Below are positions 22,851 through 34,699 of a DNA stretch of 64,000 nucleotides, in pieces. Location of the stretch: positions 19,389,805 to 19,453,804 of the forward strand of contig CM019721.1 in the NCBI GenBank assembly GCA_009760885.1, written 5' to 3'. Under the pieces are notes generated by a model, which did no database searches, had not been told where the DNA came from, and worked only from the letters and a program-made list of their open reading frames with translations. The first letter of the stretch is position 1. Each line of letters starts with the position of its first letter. This DNA is from Achatina immaculata. Its lineage: Eukaryota > Mollusca > Gastropoda > Stylommatophora > Achatinidae. The position numbers were made by a program, and so were the translations under genes.

Positions 22851-23347
22851 TCTACCTTCACTCCATCACAGCAGACCGACAAACGTATAAAATCACAGTA
22901 TCTGCTATAAACGAAAAGACAGCCACAGGACATACCCACACCACCCCTTCGTCTCCCAGACTGACAGCGTTATCAGACGACCGTCCAGGCCCAAGTTCTA
23001 ACCAGATCGGGGACCAACATGGCGCCAGCGAGGACTCCAAGTGGGACGTAATAGAAAAAATAAATAAATAACAGGAATATCCCATCTGGCGTCAAACACG
23101 CTCGGGGAATATCGATCAACAGCGTTTAGCGTAATCTTGCCAGACTCTTCCGCCTCTGGTCAGACTGTTTTGCTGGATGTTTGAGAGTTAAGTGCAGCTT
23201 GCTCGGTCAACGTATGTTTTTTACTTTATCCTCCTCACCACATTTCATAAAGGCGTCCGAATTTACGAGCCAGATAACACGAGAATATGAGGAGATGGCA
23301 AGCGTGAGGAGTGTGCCTCTTCTTACAGGACTGTATGCTACAGGGGG

Positions 23348-23757
23348 ATGATGATGATGATGATGATGATGGCGACGACGGTGATAGTGATGATGATGAT
23401 GATGGCGACGACGGTGATAGTGATGATGATGATGGCGACGACGGTGATAGTGATGATGATGATGACGACGGTGATGATGATGATGATGATGATGATGGCG
23501 ACGACGGTGATAGTGATGATGATGATGATGGCGACGACGGTGATAGTGATGATGATGATGATGGCGACGACGGTGATAGTGATGATGATGATGATGGCGA
23601 CGATGGTGATGATGATGGCGACGACGGTGATGATGATGATGATGATGATGATGGCGACGACGGTGATAGTGATGACGACAATAATGATGATGATGATGAT
23701 GACGGTGACAACGATGACGATGATGATAGTGATGACGATGATGATGATGGTGGAGGT
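23348..23757. repeat. (GAT)n / GGCGACGACGGTGAT microsatellite, unit 1
   Basis: Interrupted GAT array with regular GGCGACGACGGTGATAGT inserts, giving a higher-order period in multiples of three. The Asp-, Met- or His-rich frames it produces are treated as artefacts. Confidence 0.95.
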
Positions 23758-23929
23758 TATTTAAAAACACGGCAGAATACGAATACAGCAACACATCGAC
23801 CAAGCAAGTGCAAATATCTTCGCAATAAATAACACAGAAGGGAGTAAACTGTAACCATAGCTGAAAAATATCAAGGATTTTCAAGCTGTTTAAAAATTCC
23901 CTAACATTTGCTTTCTCTGATTCAACATA

Positions 23930-24245
23930 GACGGTCCCTGGACTCAACACAGACGGTCTTCTGGCTTAACACAGACGGTCTTCTGGCTTAACATAGACGG
24001 TCCTCGAACTCAACACAGACGGTCTTCTGACTCAACACAGACTTTCCTCTGACTCAACACAGACTTTCCTCTGACTCAACACAGACGGTCCTCTGACTCA
24101 ACATAGACGGTCTTCTGACTCAACACAGACTTTCCTCTGACTTAACATAGACTTTCCTCTGACTTAAAATAGACGGTCCTCTGACTCAACATAGACAGCC
24201 CTCTGACTCAACATAGACGTTCCTCTAACTTAACACAGACAGTCT
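23930..24245. repeat. 21-bp minisatellite, unit 1
   Basis: About fourteen units of roughly 21 bp: GACTCAACACAGACGGTCTT with CTTTCC variants. Confidence 0.9.
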
Positions 24246-24395
24246 GCCACTATCTTTATAACCACCAGTTCTCTCCATTAGCACTTGTTTCATAGAAAAG
24301 ACAGTGTTCAGAGATTGAAAATTAGCACTTGTTTCATAGAAAAGATACTGTTCGGAGACTGAAAATAGTATTGCTCTTTGACTTTTCATTGCTTC

Positions 24396-24396
<1 letters not shown>

Positions 24397-24441
<45 letters not shown>
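24397..24441. repeat. (CT)n microsatellite
   Basis: Pure CT run of about 45 bp. The duplicated copy at 26183-26208 is shorter. Confidence 0.95.
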
Positions 24442-24446
<5 letters not shown>

Positions 24447-24956
24447 CTTAACCCAGGAATTTCCAGGAAAGCAATCAGCCACGGATATCCTAGATTAGAA
24501 ATGGCGGGGAAGATAGTGTTTGAAGCTTGCAGCCACAGGACATACCCACACCACCCCTTCGTCTCCCAGACTGACAGCGTTATCAGACGACCGTCCAGGC
24601 CCAAGTTCTAACCAGATCGGGGACCAACATGGCGCCAGCGAGGACTCCAAGTGGGACGTCATAGAAAAAATAAATAAATAACAGGAATATCCCATCTGGC
24701 GTCAAACACGCTCGGGGAATATCGATCAACAGCGTTTAGCGTAATCTTGCCAGACTCTTCCGTCTCTGGTCAGACTGTTTTGCTGGATGTTTGAGAGTTA
24801 AGTGCAGCTTGCTCGGTCAACGTATGTTTTTACTTTATCCTCCCCACCACATTTCATAAAGGCGTCCGAATTTACGAGCCAGATAACACGAGAATATGAG
24901 GAGATGGCAAGCGTGAGGAGTGTGCCTCTTCTTACAGGATTGTATGCTACAGGGGG

Positions 24957-25179
24957 ATGATGATGATGATGATGATGAGGGCGACGACGGTGATGATGAT
25001 GATGATGATGGCGACGACGGTGATAATGATGATGATGTTGATGATGATGATGATGGCGACGACGGTGATAGTGATGATGATGATAATGATGATGATGGCG
25101 ACGATGGTGATGATGATGATGATGGCGACGACGGTGATAGTGATGATGATGATGATGATGATGATGATGGCGACGACGG

Positions 25180-25217
<38 letters not shown>

Positions 25218-25227
25218 GCGACGACGG

Positions 25228-25266
<39 letters not shown>

Positions 25267-25563
25267 CGACGGTGATGATGATGATGATGATGATGATGGC
25301 GACGACGGTGATAGTGATGATGATGATGATGGCGACGACGGTGATAGTGATGATGATGATGATGATGGCGACGACGGTGATAGTGATGATGATGATGATG
25401 GCGACGATGGTGATGATGATGGCGACGACGGTGATGATGATGATGATGATGATGATGATGGCGACGACGGTGATAGTGATGACGACAATAATGATGATGA
25501 TGATGATGACGGTGACAACGATGACGATGATGATAGTGATGACGATGATGATGATGGTGGAGG
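24957..25563. repeat. (GAT)n microsatellite, unit 2 (expanded)
   Basis: Same composite GAT array as at 23348, about 200 bp longer, with the same distal end (GACGACAATAATGATGATG). Confidence 0.95.
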
Positions 25564-25734
25564 TTATTTAAAAACACGGCAGAATACGAATACAGCAACA
25601 CATCGACCAAGCAAGTGCAAATATCTTCGCAATAAATAACACAGAAGGGAGTAAACTGTAACCATAGCTGAAAAATATCAAGGATTTTCAAGCTGTTTAA
25701 AAATTCCCTAACATTTGCTTTCTCTGATTCAACA

Positions 25735-26030
25735 TAGACGGTCCCTGGACTCAACACAGACGGTCTTCTGGCTTAACACAGACGGTCTTCTGGCTTAACA
25801 TAGACGGTCCTCGAACTCAACACAGACGGTCTTCTGACTCAACACAGACTTTCCTCTGACTCAACACAGACTTTCCTCTGACTCAACACAGACGGTCCTC
25901 TGACTCAACATAGACGGTCTTCTGACTCAACACAGACTTTCCTCTGACTTAACATAGACTTTCCTCTGACTCAACATAGACAGCCCTCTGACTCAACATA
26001 GACGTTCCTCTAACTTAACACAGACAGTCT
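25735..26030. repeat. 21-bp minisatellite, unit 2
   Basis: Duplicated copy of the array at 23930, one unit shorter. Confidence 0.9.
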
Positions 26031-26298
26031 GCCACTATCTTTATAACCACCAGTTCTCTCCATTAGCACTTGTTTCATAGAAAAGACAGTGTTCAGAGAT
26101 TGAAAATTAGCACTTGTTTCATAGAAAAGATAGTGTTCGGAGACTGAAAATAGTATTGCTCTTTGACTTTTCATTGCTTCTACCTCTCTCTCTCTCTCTC
26201 TCTCTCTCATTTCTTTTAACCCAGGAATTTCCAGGAAAGCAATCAGCCACGGATATCCTAGATTAGAAATGGCGGGGAAGATAGTGTTTGAAGCTTGG

Positions 26299-26654
26299 GT
26301 AAACCGGTCAACAAATGACCTTCACCTCTACAGGAAGTGACGTCATCGCGAGAATCGGTTTAAAGCGCTGATTCAGCCAGAAATCAGTGACAGGAATAAG
26401 ATAACTGTAAAGGGCATTGGTACCTGGAACGCTGAGAGAGAGATAGAGAAGGTCGTTTTCAAACTAAATTAAACAATCAATAGGGCTATTATTTTACCAG
26501 AAATGGGGTCACTATCAACACAGATAATAGTGCAGGGCATCATGAACCCAAGATGTCACCTTCCAGCTTCCCTGTGAATGCCTGAAGGTCAGCAATCTGA
26601 TCTTTTCATCCATTTTTTCCCCCTTGTCTAAGGCTTAAGATGTCACGACACCAA
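26299..26654. other. Gene-free stretch, no recognisable feature
   Basis: Unique sequence right of the duplication. Nothing recognised. Confidence 0.5.
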
Positions 26655-27365
26655 CTGAGATCACATTATCATCAGCCAGTAACGTTGTCACTAACCTGAG
26701 ATCACATTATCATCAGCCAGTAACGTTGTCACTTACCTGAGATCACATTATCATCAGCCAGTAACGTTGTCACTTACCTGAGATCACATTATCATCAGCC
26801 AGTAACGTTGTCACTTACCTGAGATCACATTATCATCAGCCAGTAACGTTGTCACTTACCTGAGATCACATTATCATCAGCCAGTAACGCTGTCACTTAC
26901 CTGAGATCACATTATCATCAGCCAGTAACGTTGTCACTTACCTGAGATCACATTATCATCAGCCAGTAACGTTGTCACTTACCTGAGATCACATTATCAT
27001 CAGCCAGTAACGTTGTCACTTACCTGAGATCACATTATCATCAGCCAGTAACGTTGTCACTTACCTGAGATCACATTATCATCAGCCAGTAACGTTGTCA
27101 CTTACCTGAGATCACATTATCATCAGCCAGTAACGCTGTCACTTACCTGAGATCACATTATCATCAGCCAGTAACGTTGTCACTTACCTGAGATCACATT
27201 ATCATCAGCCAGTAACGTTGTCACTAATCTGAGATCACATTATCATCAGCCAGTAACGCTGTCACTTACCTGAGATCACATTATCATCAGCCAGTAACGT
27301 TGTCACTTACCTGAGATCACATTATCATCAGCCAGTAACGTTGTCACTTACCTGAGATCACATAT
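26655..27365. repeat. 41-bp minisatellite carrying a 5' splice-site consensus
   Basis: About 17 highly uniform units of 41 bp (ATCACATTATCATCAGCCAG, then TAACGTTGTCACTTACCTGAG). On the minus strand about 15 units contain CAGGTAAGT, the full 5' splice-site consensus. The array ends where a LINE-D fragment begins. Confidence 0.93.
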
Positions 27366-27815
27366 GGTAAAATGCTACATATACCCAATATTCCTTTATG
27401 GTACAGAAGCCTGGATCTTCAGTAAGACAGCAAAAAAGAAATCTGAGGTGCCTGAAATCTGGATGTACAGAAGAACAAGGCGCATCACATGGACAGAAAA
27501 GAGAACAGCGAAGTGCTAAACCAGCTAGAAGTGAAAATATAAATACTGAAAATCATAAAAAAAAAACAAGACAACTAAGATACTCTGGACATATCAAGAG
27601 GCACAATACTATACTGAAGACCATTCTTGAGGGCAAGACCAAAGGGAAAATACTAAAGAGGACGACAGCGACATGGATGGGTGGACAACATCAAGAGACG
27701 GACAGGGACAAGCTTGGCCGAATGCACTACGAAGACAAGAAACAGAACAGAGTGGAGATTCACTGCAGCCATCCTTCCGTGGGGAGACGGCACCAGATGA
27801 TGATGAACCTTCCTT
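27366..27815 (+). pseudogene. LINE-D 3' end, copy 1
   Basis: Decayed RTE-type C-terminus. Short in-frame segments read YPIFLYGTEAW, MYRRTRRITWTEKRT and, after frame changes, YSGHIKRH and KTILEGKTKGK. It ends at GGGAGACGGCACCAGATGATG, a GAT-type tail shared with copies at 40770 and 47468. Confidence 0.75.
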
Positions 27816-28335
27816 CGTTTGTAAACTTACTCTCCACAAGCTTCCACGAGTCTCTCGAACACTAAACGCTCTGGAGCACACTGCTGTACCACACAGTATT
27901 ATCGTTCTCTATACCGCAGCCTCCCACGCAATCCCTTGGCCCCCAAACCCTATAAACAACCCCCACAACCTGACACTGCACTCCAAACAACGATAAAACC
28001 GTCATATTTCAGTACCAGCCACTAATCAGAAACTGGCAACACAAACTCGCCAAACTTCTAAGCTATACAACACAACAGGCCTCAATCTGTAGCTAAATCG
28101 TTTTCTGACATAATGAGCTGATGGATGGCTTCATCTAATAAGTCGTCACAAACAGCCTATTTTATCGCATTATATATGTTCTTCTCCATCTTGCCCGGTC
28201 TCTAGCTGTGTAAATCCCCCCTCACTCTACGCACATCAAAGGGCCAGTTGTTGATCACTCAAATTATGTTTAATAAAAAGAAAAAAATAATAATAATACT
28301 TCCGCATCGTATTTCCTACATGTGTCAGTCTCTAC
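27816..28335. other. Gene-free stretch, no recognisable feature
   Basis: Unique sequence between a LINE-D tail and the 31-bp minisatellite. Nothing recognised. Confidence 0.5.
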
Positions 28336-30190
28336 GGGAGCTCGAATACTTCTCTCCTACCACTAGAAGGAACTTAAATACTTCTCTCCTACCACTAGAA
28401 GAAACTTAAATACTTCTCTCCTACCACTAGAAGAAACTTAAATACTTCTCTCCTACCACTAGAAGGAACTTAAATACTTCTCTCCTATCACTAGAAGGAA
28501 CTTAAATACTTCTCTCCTATCACTAGAAGGAACTTAAATACTTCTCTCCTACCACTAGAAGGAACTTAAATACTTCTATCCTACCACTAGAAGGAACTTA
28601 AATACTTCTGTCCTACCACTAGAAGGAACTTAAATACTTCTGTCCTACCACTAGAAGGAACTTAAATACTTCTATCCTACCACTAGATGGAACTTAAACA
28701 CTTCTATCCTACCACTAGATGGAACTTAAATACTTCTCTCCTACCACTAGATGGAACTTAAATACTTCTATCCTACCACTAGATGGAACTTAAATACTTC
28801 TGTCCTACCACTAGAAGCAACTTAAATACTTCTCTCCTACCACTAGAAGGAACTTAAATACTTCTATCCTACCACTAGATCGAACTTAAACACTTCTATC
28901 CTACCACTAGAAGGAACTTAAATACTTCTATCCTACCACTAGAAGGAACTTAAATACTTCTATCCTACCACTAGAAGGAACTTAAATACTTCTATCCTAC
29001 TACTAGCAGGAACTTAAATACTTCTATCCTACCACTAGATCGAACTTAAATACTTCTCTCCTACCACTAGAAGGAATTTAAATACTTCTATCCTACCACT
29101 AGAAGGAACTTAAATACTTCTATCCTACCACTAGAAGGAACTTAAATACTTCTATCCTACCACTAGATGGAACTTAAATACTTCTATCCTACTACTAGCA
29201 GGAACTTAAATACTTCTATCCTACCACTAGAAGGAACTTAAATACTTCTATCCTACAACTAGAAGGAACTTAAATACTTCTATCCTACCACTAGAAGGAA
29301 CTTAAATACTTCTATCCTACCACTAGAAGGAACTTAAATACTTCTATCCTACCACTAGCAGGAACTTAAATACTTCTATCCTACCACTAGCAGGAACTTA
29401 AATACTTCTATCCTACCACTAGCAGGAACTTAAATACTTCTATCCTACCACTAGCAGGAACTTAAATACTTCTATCCTACCACTAGCAGGAACTTAAATA
29501 CTTCTATCCTACCACTAGAAGGAACTTAAATACTTCTATCCTACCACTAGAAGGAACTTAAATACTTCTATCCTACCACTAGAAGGAACTTAAATACTTC
29601 TATCCTACCACTAGCAGGAACTTAAATACTTCTATCCTACTACTAGCAGGAACTTAAATACTTCTATCCTACTACTAGCAGGAACTTAAATACTTCTATC
29701 CTACCACTAGAAGGAACTTAAATACTTCTATCCTACCACTAGATCGAACTTAAATACTTCTATCCTACCACTAGAAGGAACTTAAATACTTCTCTCCTAC
29801 CACTAGAAGGAACTTAAATACTTCTATCCTACCACTAGAAGGAACTTAAATACTTCTATCCTACCACTAGCAGGAACTTAAATACTTCTATCCTACCACT
29901 AGCAGGAACTTAAATACTTCTATCCTACCACTAGCAGGAACTTAAATACTTCTATCCTACCACTAGCAGGAACTTAAATACTTCTATCCTACCACTAGAA
30001 GGAACTTAAATACTTCTATCCTACCACTAGAAGGAACTTAAATACTTCTATCCTACCACTAGAAGGAACTTAAATACTTCTATCCTACCACTAGCAGGAA
30101 CTTAAATACTTCTATCCTACCACTAGCAGGAACTTAAATACTTCTATCCTACCACTAGCAGGAACTTAAATACTTCTATCCTACTACTGG
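28336..30190. repeat. 31-bp minisatellite (about 60 units)
   Basis: Units of AGGAACTTAAATACTTCTAT followed by CCTACCACTAG. Variants at two or three positions (AAGG/CAGG/ATGG/ATCG, CTATC/CTCTC/CTGTC) are clustered along the array, which points to local duplication of variant blocks. Confidence 0.95.
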
Positions 30191-30349
30191 CTTACACGTC
30201 GGAGCAGAGCTCCAAGAAAGGCGAGGTGTACTAGCATACAGTGTACAGGCGGTTGTATGTGTACGATAGTTATAAAAATGATCTTAACATGAATGCGCGT
30301 GAGTTGAATATGGGAGAAGAGAGGAAGAAGCATGTTGTGTGTATGTATG

Positions 30350-30500
30350 CGTTATGCAGACAGACACAAATAGAGACTGACAAAGATAAACAGGCAAATA
30401 GACACAGACATACACAAAGAGACACACAGAGAGACAGACAGCCAGATAGAAAGACACAGACAGATACAGAGAGAGACACAGGCAGACAGACAGATATAGA
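30350..30500. repeat. CAGA/GACA-rich microsatellite, first copy
   Basis: Purine-rich AGACAGACACAGAGAGAC sequence. A second copy at 31833-31985 belongs to the tandem duplication. Confidence 0.85.
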
Positions 30501-30504
30501 AAGA

Positions 30505-30662
30505 CTGATTGACTGATCTTTATTTCAAAAGGGTTACGACTTGGGCACGTAGGCCCGTCTGACATTCTGTCCTGTATCATACATCTTTCACTCTGTTCCA
30601 GACATTCTACAAAAATGCTGCTCATATAACAAACATTATTAACATTAAGGTAACTACATACA
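30505..30662 (-). mobile_element. LINE-like 3' end with AATAAAGATCAGTC tail
   Basis: On the minus strand the segment ends TTTGAAATAAAGATCAGTCAATC: a polyadenylation-like AATAAA close to a short repeated tail. This is typical of CR1-like LINE 3' ends, but no coding part is present. A duplicate lies at 31990-32145. Confidence 0.45.
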
Positions 30663-30679
30663 TATATAAATGACTATCT

Positions 30680-30971
30680 CAGTCAGTCAGTCATTTTCAT
30701 GTCCCTTCCGGAACTTTGCCTCCCTAACAGCTTTCCTGTAGGCCCCTCGGTTGTAAGCAAGATGCCTTGCCGCTGATGCCTCCATTTGTACATTATCAAC
30801 GATGTCTTGCAGCCATCTTCGCCTTGGTCTTCCTCTCTTTCTTTTTTTCTATTATGTATCCTTCCAAGATGGTCTTTTCTAAATTATCATGACGTTTAAT
30901 GTGTCCAAAATATTTAAGTTTTGAAATCCTCTTTCCTACCCAGCCGTCTTCAATATTGAGTTCTTGTAGTA

Positions 30972-30972
<1 letters not shown>
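30680..30972 (-). pseudogene. LINE-C 3' end, copy 2
   Basis: Minus-strand C-terminal segment with LKYFGHIKRHDNLEKTILEG and LQELNIEDGW, and a (CAGT)n tail at its low-coordinate end. It is cut at TTGTAGTAT, where the AT run and LINE-E begin. Confidence 0.85.

Positions 30973-31028
<56 letters not shown>
30973..31028. repeat. (AT)n microsatellite at LINE-C / LINE-E junction
   Basis: AT run of about 50 bp. The matching junction in the second unit (32462-32474) is only about 12 bp. LINE-C elsewhere has GATATATTT here, so the AT run probably grew from the insertion site. Confidence 0.85.
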
Positions 31029-31811
31029 ATCCGGCGTGACGTGCAAGATGGCGGTCGTTTTTAAAACGCTCTCGCCGGCATGCAGAAGTCAGCGGAATTC
31101 CGCTTGATCTGTTACATATCATGTACCGGGAGTTGGGCATAAGGCTAACAACCTTATCCTGGGACCTATCTAGAGGCAACTCCAGATGGGAAAAAATGAT
31201 ATCGTTATGGAAACTCGCAGAGAAACCAACCGAGCATCAGGGATGCCAACTCCGAAGAGCTCATTCGTCGGCCCCAAACATGTGACAAGGGTTGGATTCT
31301 GGAATGTGAGAACGATGGCAGCACCAACAAAAACTACTCAGGTCATCAGAGAAATGGAGAGATACCATCTAGACATACTGGGCATCAGCGAAATGCGATG
31401 GCCAGAAGCAGGTAAAAGATCGGCGGAAAACGGTAAGTTAATTATACATTCAGGCAGAAATGACGGTAGATTCCGAGAAGGAGTGGGCATTATTATGTCA
31501 AATGTAGCTGCAAAGAGCCTTGTAGAATGGGAACCGGTGAACAGTCGTATAATAAGAGCACGATACAACCTACGACACGGAAGAATGACAATAATACAGT
31601 GCTATGCACCCACGAATGATGCAGATGATGATGTGAAAGACGACTTCTATCACCAACTACAACAAATCATCAACAAAGTCCCTAAACACGACATCTTAAT
31701 TGCTATGGGGGACTTCAACGCTAAGGTAGGGAAGGATAATACCGACGTTGAAAAAGTGATGGGGAAAGAAGGAATTGACATGGTTAATCAGAATGGAGAA
31801 AGATTAATTGA
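31029..31811 (+). pseudogene. LINE-E 5' part, truncated by tandem duplication
   Basis: Carries the LINE-E 5' UTR and the first 209 codons of its endonuclease frame (31186-31811), including GFWNVRTM, SEMRW, CYAPTN and GDFNAKVG. It then runs into the CAGA microsatellite of the next unit. It lacks the remaining endonuclease motifs and all of the RT. Confidence 0.9.
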
Positions 31812-31832
31812 AGCATGTTGTGTGTATGTATG

Positions 31833-32145
31833 CGTTATGCAGACAGACACAAATAGAGACTGACAAAGATAAACAGAGAGATGCAGAGAGACACAGACAG
31901 ACACAAAGAGACACAAAGAGAGACAGACAGCCAGATAGAAAGACACAGACAGATACAGAGAGAGACACAGGCAGACAGACAGATATAGAAAGACTGATTG
32001 ACTGATCTTTATTTCAAAAGGATTACGATTTGAGCACGTAGGCCCGTCTGACATTCTGTCCTTTATCATACATCTTTCACTCTGTTCCAGACTTCTACAA
32101 AAATGCTGCTCATATAACAAACATTATTAACATTAAGGTAACTAC
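31833..32145. repeat. Duplicated CAGA microsatellite and LINE-like 3' end
   Basis: Second copy of the 30350-30662 segment, with a slightly different CAGA pattern and a few substitutions. Confidence 0.8.
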
Positions 32146-32162
32146 ATACATATATAAATGAC

Positions 32163-32461
32163 TATCTCAGTCAGTCAGTCATTTTCATGTCCCTTCCGGA
32201 ACTTTGCCTCCCTAACAGCTTTCCTGTAGGCCCCTCGGTTGTAAGCAAGATGCCTTGCCGCTGATGCCTCCATTTGCACATTATCAACGATGTCTTGCAG
32301 CCATCTTCGCCTTGGTCTTCCTCTCTTTCTTTTTTTCTATTATGTATCCTTCCAAGATGGTCTTTTCTAAATTATCATGACGTTTAATGTGTCCAAAATA
32401 TTTAAGTTTTGAAATCCTCTTTCCTACCCAGCCGTCTTCAATATTGAGTTCTTGTAGTATA
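32163..32461 (-). pseudogene. LINE-C 3' end, copy 3
   Basis: Second tandem copy of the LINE-C tail. Together with 35682-36040 it forms one LINE-C element split by the LINE-E insertion. Confidence 0.85.
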
Positions 32462-32474
32462 AATATATATATAT

Positions 32475-32629
32475 CCGGCGTGACGTGCAAGATGGCGGTC
32501 GTTTTTAAAACGCTCTCGCCGGCATGCAGAAATCAGCGGAATTCCGCTTGATCTGTTACATATCATGTACCGGGAGTTGGGCATAAGGCTAACAACCTTA
32601 TCCTGGGACCTATCTAGAGGCAACTCCAG
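32475..32629 (+). mobile_element. LINE-E 5' UTR
   Basis: Begins CCGGCGTGACG directly after a short AT run. A 6-bp inverted pair, CCGGCG and CGCCGG about 45 bases apart, could fold into a 5' hairpin. The same sequence starts the truncated copy at 31029, which supports this as the true 5' end. Confidence 0.65.
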
Positions 32630-34699
32630 ATGGGAAAAAATGATATCGTTATGGAAACTCGCAGAGAAACCAACCGAGCATCAGGGATGCCAACTCCGAA
32701 GAGCTCATTCGTCGGCCCCAAACATGTGACAAGGGTTGGATTCTGGAATGTGAGAACGATGGCAGCACCAACAAAAACTACTCAGGTCATCAGAGAAATG
32801 GAGAGATACCATCTAGACATACTGGGCATCAGCGAAATGCGATGGCCAGAAGCAGGTAAAAGATCGGCGGAAAACGGTAAGTTAATTATACATTCAGGCA
32901 GAAATGACGGTAGATTCCGAGAAGGAGTGGGCATTATTATGTCAAATGTAGCTGCAAAGAGCCTTGTAGAATGGGAACCGGTGAACAGTCGTATAATAAG
33001 AGCACGATACAACCTACGACACGGAAGAATGACAATAATACAGTGCTATGCACCCACGAATGATGCAGATGATGATGTGAAAGACGACTTCTATCACCAA
33101 CTACAACAAATCATCAACAAAGTCCCTAAACACGACATCTTAATTGCTATGGGGGACTTCAACGCTAAGGTAGGGAAGGATAATACCGACGTTGAAAAAG
33201 TGATGGGGAAAGAAGGAATTGACATGGTTAATCAGAATGGAGAAAGATTAATTGAAGTATGTCTAACAGAAGGCATGGTCATTGGAGGCACAATATTCCC
33301 ACACAAAGAGATACATAAAACAACATGGATATCTCCAGATGATAGAACTAGAAACCAGATAGACCATTTTTGTATTAGAAAGCAATACAGAACATCTCTC
33401 ATGGATGTAAGGGCTTATAGGGGTGCAGATGTCAACAGTGATCACAACCTGTGCATAGGGAAAATAAAACTAAAATTGAAAAGTCAACACAAGAAATCAG
33501 TACACAGAAAGATAAACATCCACAGCCTACAAGAAGAAAATACTAACATTAATTTCAATCAGGAACTTGCCAATCATTCCAAAACACCCAGTGAAGTTGA
33601 GGAGATAGGTATAGATGAGTTATGGAATTCTTACAGCACAGCCATAATCACAGCAGCAAAAGTAAGCGCTGGATTGGAAAAACCAAATAGAAAAGCATGG
33701 ATATCAGATAAAACATGGAAGTATATACATGAAAGACGAGCAGTCAAATTAGACATGTTGAATGCAAAAGCAGATCATGAAAGAGATTTGGCAAAAGCAA
33801 AATACAAAGACATAGACAAGAAAGTAAAAAGTTCAGCTAGAAGGGATAAAAGAGAATACATAGACAATATGGCGAAAGAGGCAGAAAAAGCAGCAAAAAC
33901 AGGAGACAGCAAAACTTTATATAACATACAAAAGAGGCTAACAGGTACTATTACATCTAAAGAAAGACCAATCCTTAGCAAAACTGGAACACTATTAACA
34001 TCAAATAAAGACCAAAAGCAAAGATGGGCTGAACACTTCCAAGAAATACTCAGTCGACCACACCCAAAAGAATTCTTAAATCTTGAAACTGACTTACCAG
34101 CTCCACAACTAAATGTCAACCTAGATGAAATTAAATTGCATGAAACTGAAACAGCAGTGAATTTAATGGCTAACAACAAAGCTGCAGGTGAAGATGAAAT
34201 AACAGCCGAGATGCTAAAAGCTATCAATAGTGACAACATGAGACAACTACAGAGAATGTTTAACAAGATTTGGAAAGAAGAAAAGGTCCCTTCTAATTGG
34301 AAGAAAGGAATCATTGTTAAAATACCAAAAAAGGGCAACCTTAGTGACTGTAACAACTGGAGAGGAGTAACCTTAATATCAGTTGTGTCAAAAGTATTTT
34401 GCAAGGTCATTTTGAATAGACTCAAAGATATAGTGGATACTGCAATGAGAGAAGAACAAGCAGGATTTCGAAAAGGGAGAAGCTGTCTCGACCAGATCTT
34501 TACTCTCAGAATAATACTTGAAGAACATATTGAAAAGCAGAAACCTTTAATACTGAACTTCATAGATTTTAAAACGGCATACACAGAGATTCATTATGGA
34601 GAATTTTATGTCTATATGGAATACCATCTAAAATTGTCAACATCATTAAGGACTTATACAATGGATATGGTTGTGCGGTCAAGACAGAAGAAGGGATGA
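32630..34699 (+). CDS. LINE-E endonuclease and RT fingers/palm, first frame
   Basis: Non-LTR retrotransposon polyprotein of 689 codons, of which the first ~650 are element sequence. All AP-like endonuclease motifs are present: WNVRT (N40), SEMRW (E69), QCYAPTN (Y140), GDFNAKVG (D176, N178), RNQIDH (243-246) and NSDHN (270-272). A linker rich in Lys and Glu (about 300-490) precedes the RT blocks AGEDEITAEML, KIPKKGNLSDCNNWRGV, EQAGFRKGRSCLDQIF and FIDF (catalytic Asp at 34565-34567). Just after FIDFKTA, at about 34580, roughly ten bases are missing compared with the same place in LINE-B, which shifts the frame; the remaining ~40 codons of this frame are out of register. The ATG at 32630 follows the 5' UTR and is kept in both copies. 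Confidence 0.9.
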   Translation: MGKNDIVMETRRETNRASGMPTPKSSFVGPKHVTRVGFWNVRTMAAPTKTTQVIREMERYHLDILGISEMRWPEAGKRSAENGKLIIHSGRNDGRFREGVGIIMSNVAAKSLVEWEPVNSRIIRARYNLRHGRMTIIQCYAPTNDADDDVKDDFYHQLQQIINKVPKHDILIAMGDFNAKVGKDNTDVEKVMGKEGIDMVNQNGERLIEVCLTEGMVIGGTIFPHKEIHKTTWISPDDRTRNQIDHFCIRKQYRTSLMDVRAYRGADVNSDHNLCIGKIKLKLKSQHKKSVHRKINIHSLQEENTNINFNQELANHSKTPSEVEEIGIDELWNSYSTAIITAAKVSAGLEKPNRKAWISDKTWKYIHERRAVKLDMLNAKADHERDLAKAKYKDIDKKVKSSARRDKREYIDNMAKEAEKAAKTGDSKTLYNIQKRLTGTITSKERPILSKTGTLLTSNKDQKQRWAEHFQEILSRPHPKEFLNLETDLPAPQLNVNLDEIKLHETETAVNLMANNKAAGEDEITAEMLKAINSDNMRQLQRMFNKIWKEEKVPSNWKKGIIVKIPKKGNLSDCNNWRGVTLISVVSKVFCKVILNRLKDIVDTAMREEQAGFRKGRSCLDQIFTLRIILEEHIEKQKPLILNFIDFKTAYTEIHYGEFYVYMEYHLKLSTSLRTYTMDMVVRSRQKKG

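Larger units (their letters stand above)
22920..26298. repeat. Tandem duplication of about 1.6-1.8 kb (22920-24529, 24530-26298)
   Basis: Both units begin with CAGCCACAGGACATACCC and end with GATAGTGTTTGAAGCTTG. The second unit is longer mainly because its GAT microsatellite has expanded from about 410 to about 610 bp. The flanks outside the microsatellite are nearly identical. Confidence 0.93.
30331..33256. repeat. Tandem duplication of about 1.45 kb (30331-31813, 31814-33256)
   Basis: Both units begin at CATGTTGTGTGTATGTATGC and run through the CAGA microsatellite, a LINE 3' end, the LINE-C 3' end, an AT run and the 5' 780 bp of LINE-E. The first unit breaks LINE-E at GAAGCATGT, where the complete copy has GAAGTATGT, so the breakpoint has about nine bases of near-homology. 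The units differ in AT length and by scattered substitutions. Confidence 0.92.

Noticed and set aside
22301..22939. 157-212-codon frames on both strands
   Set aside because: The 45-bp period is divisible by three; the frames are mutually exclusive shadows of the repeat.
23311..25639. Long acidic (Asp-rich) and complementary His-, Ser/Pro- and Met-rich open frames
   Set aside because: They come from the GAT microsatellite, whose period is a multiple of three, and are open in several frames on both strands.
26655..27365. CRISPR-like array of 41-bp units
   Set aside because: The whole unit repeats; there is no variable spacer.
28336..30190. CRISPR-like regular array
   Set aside because: Continuous 31-bp units with no unique spacers, in animal DNA and with no cas genes: an ordinary minisatellite.
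30973..31028. Origin or promoter function for AT runs
   Set aside because: Simple microsatellite growth at LINE junctions explains them; no other signal supports a function.
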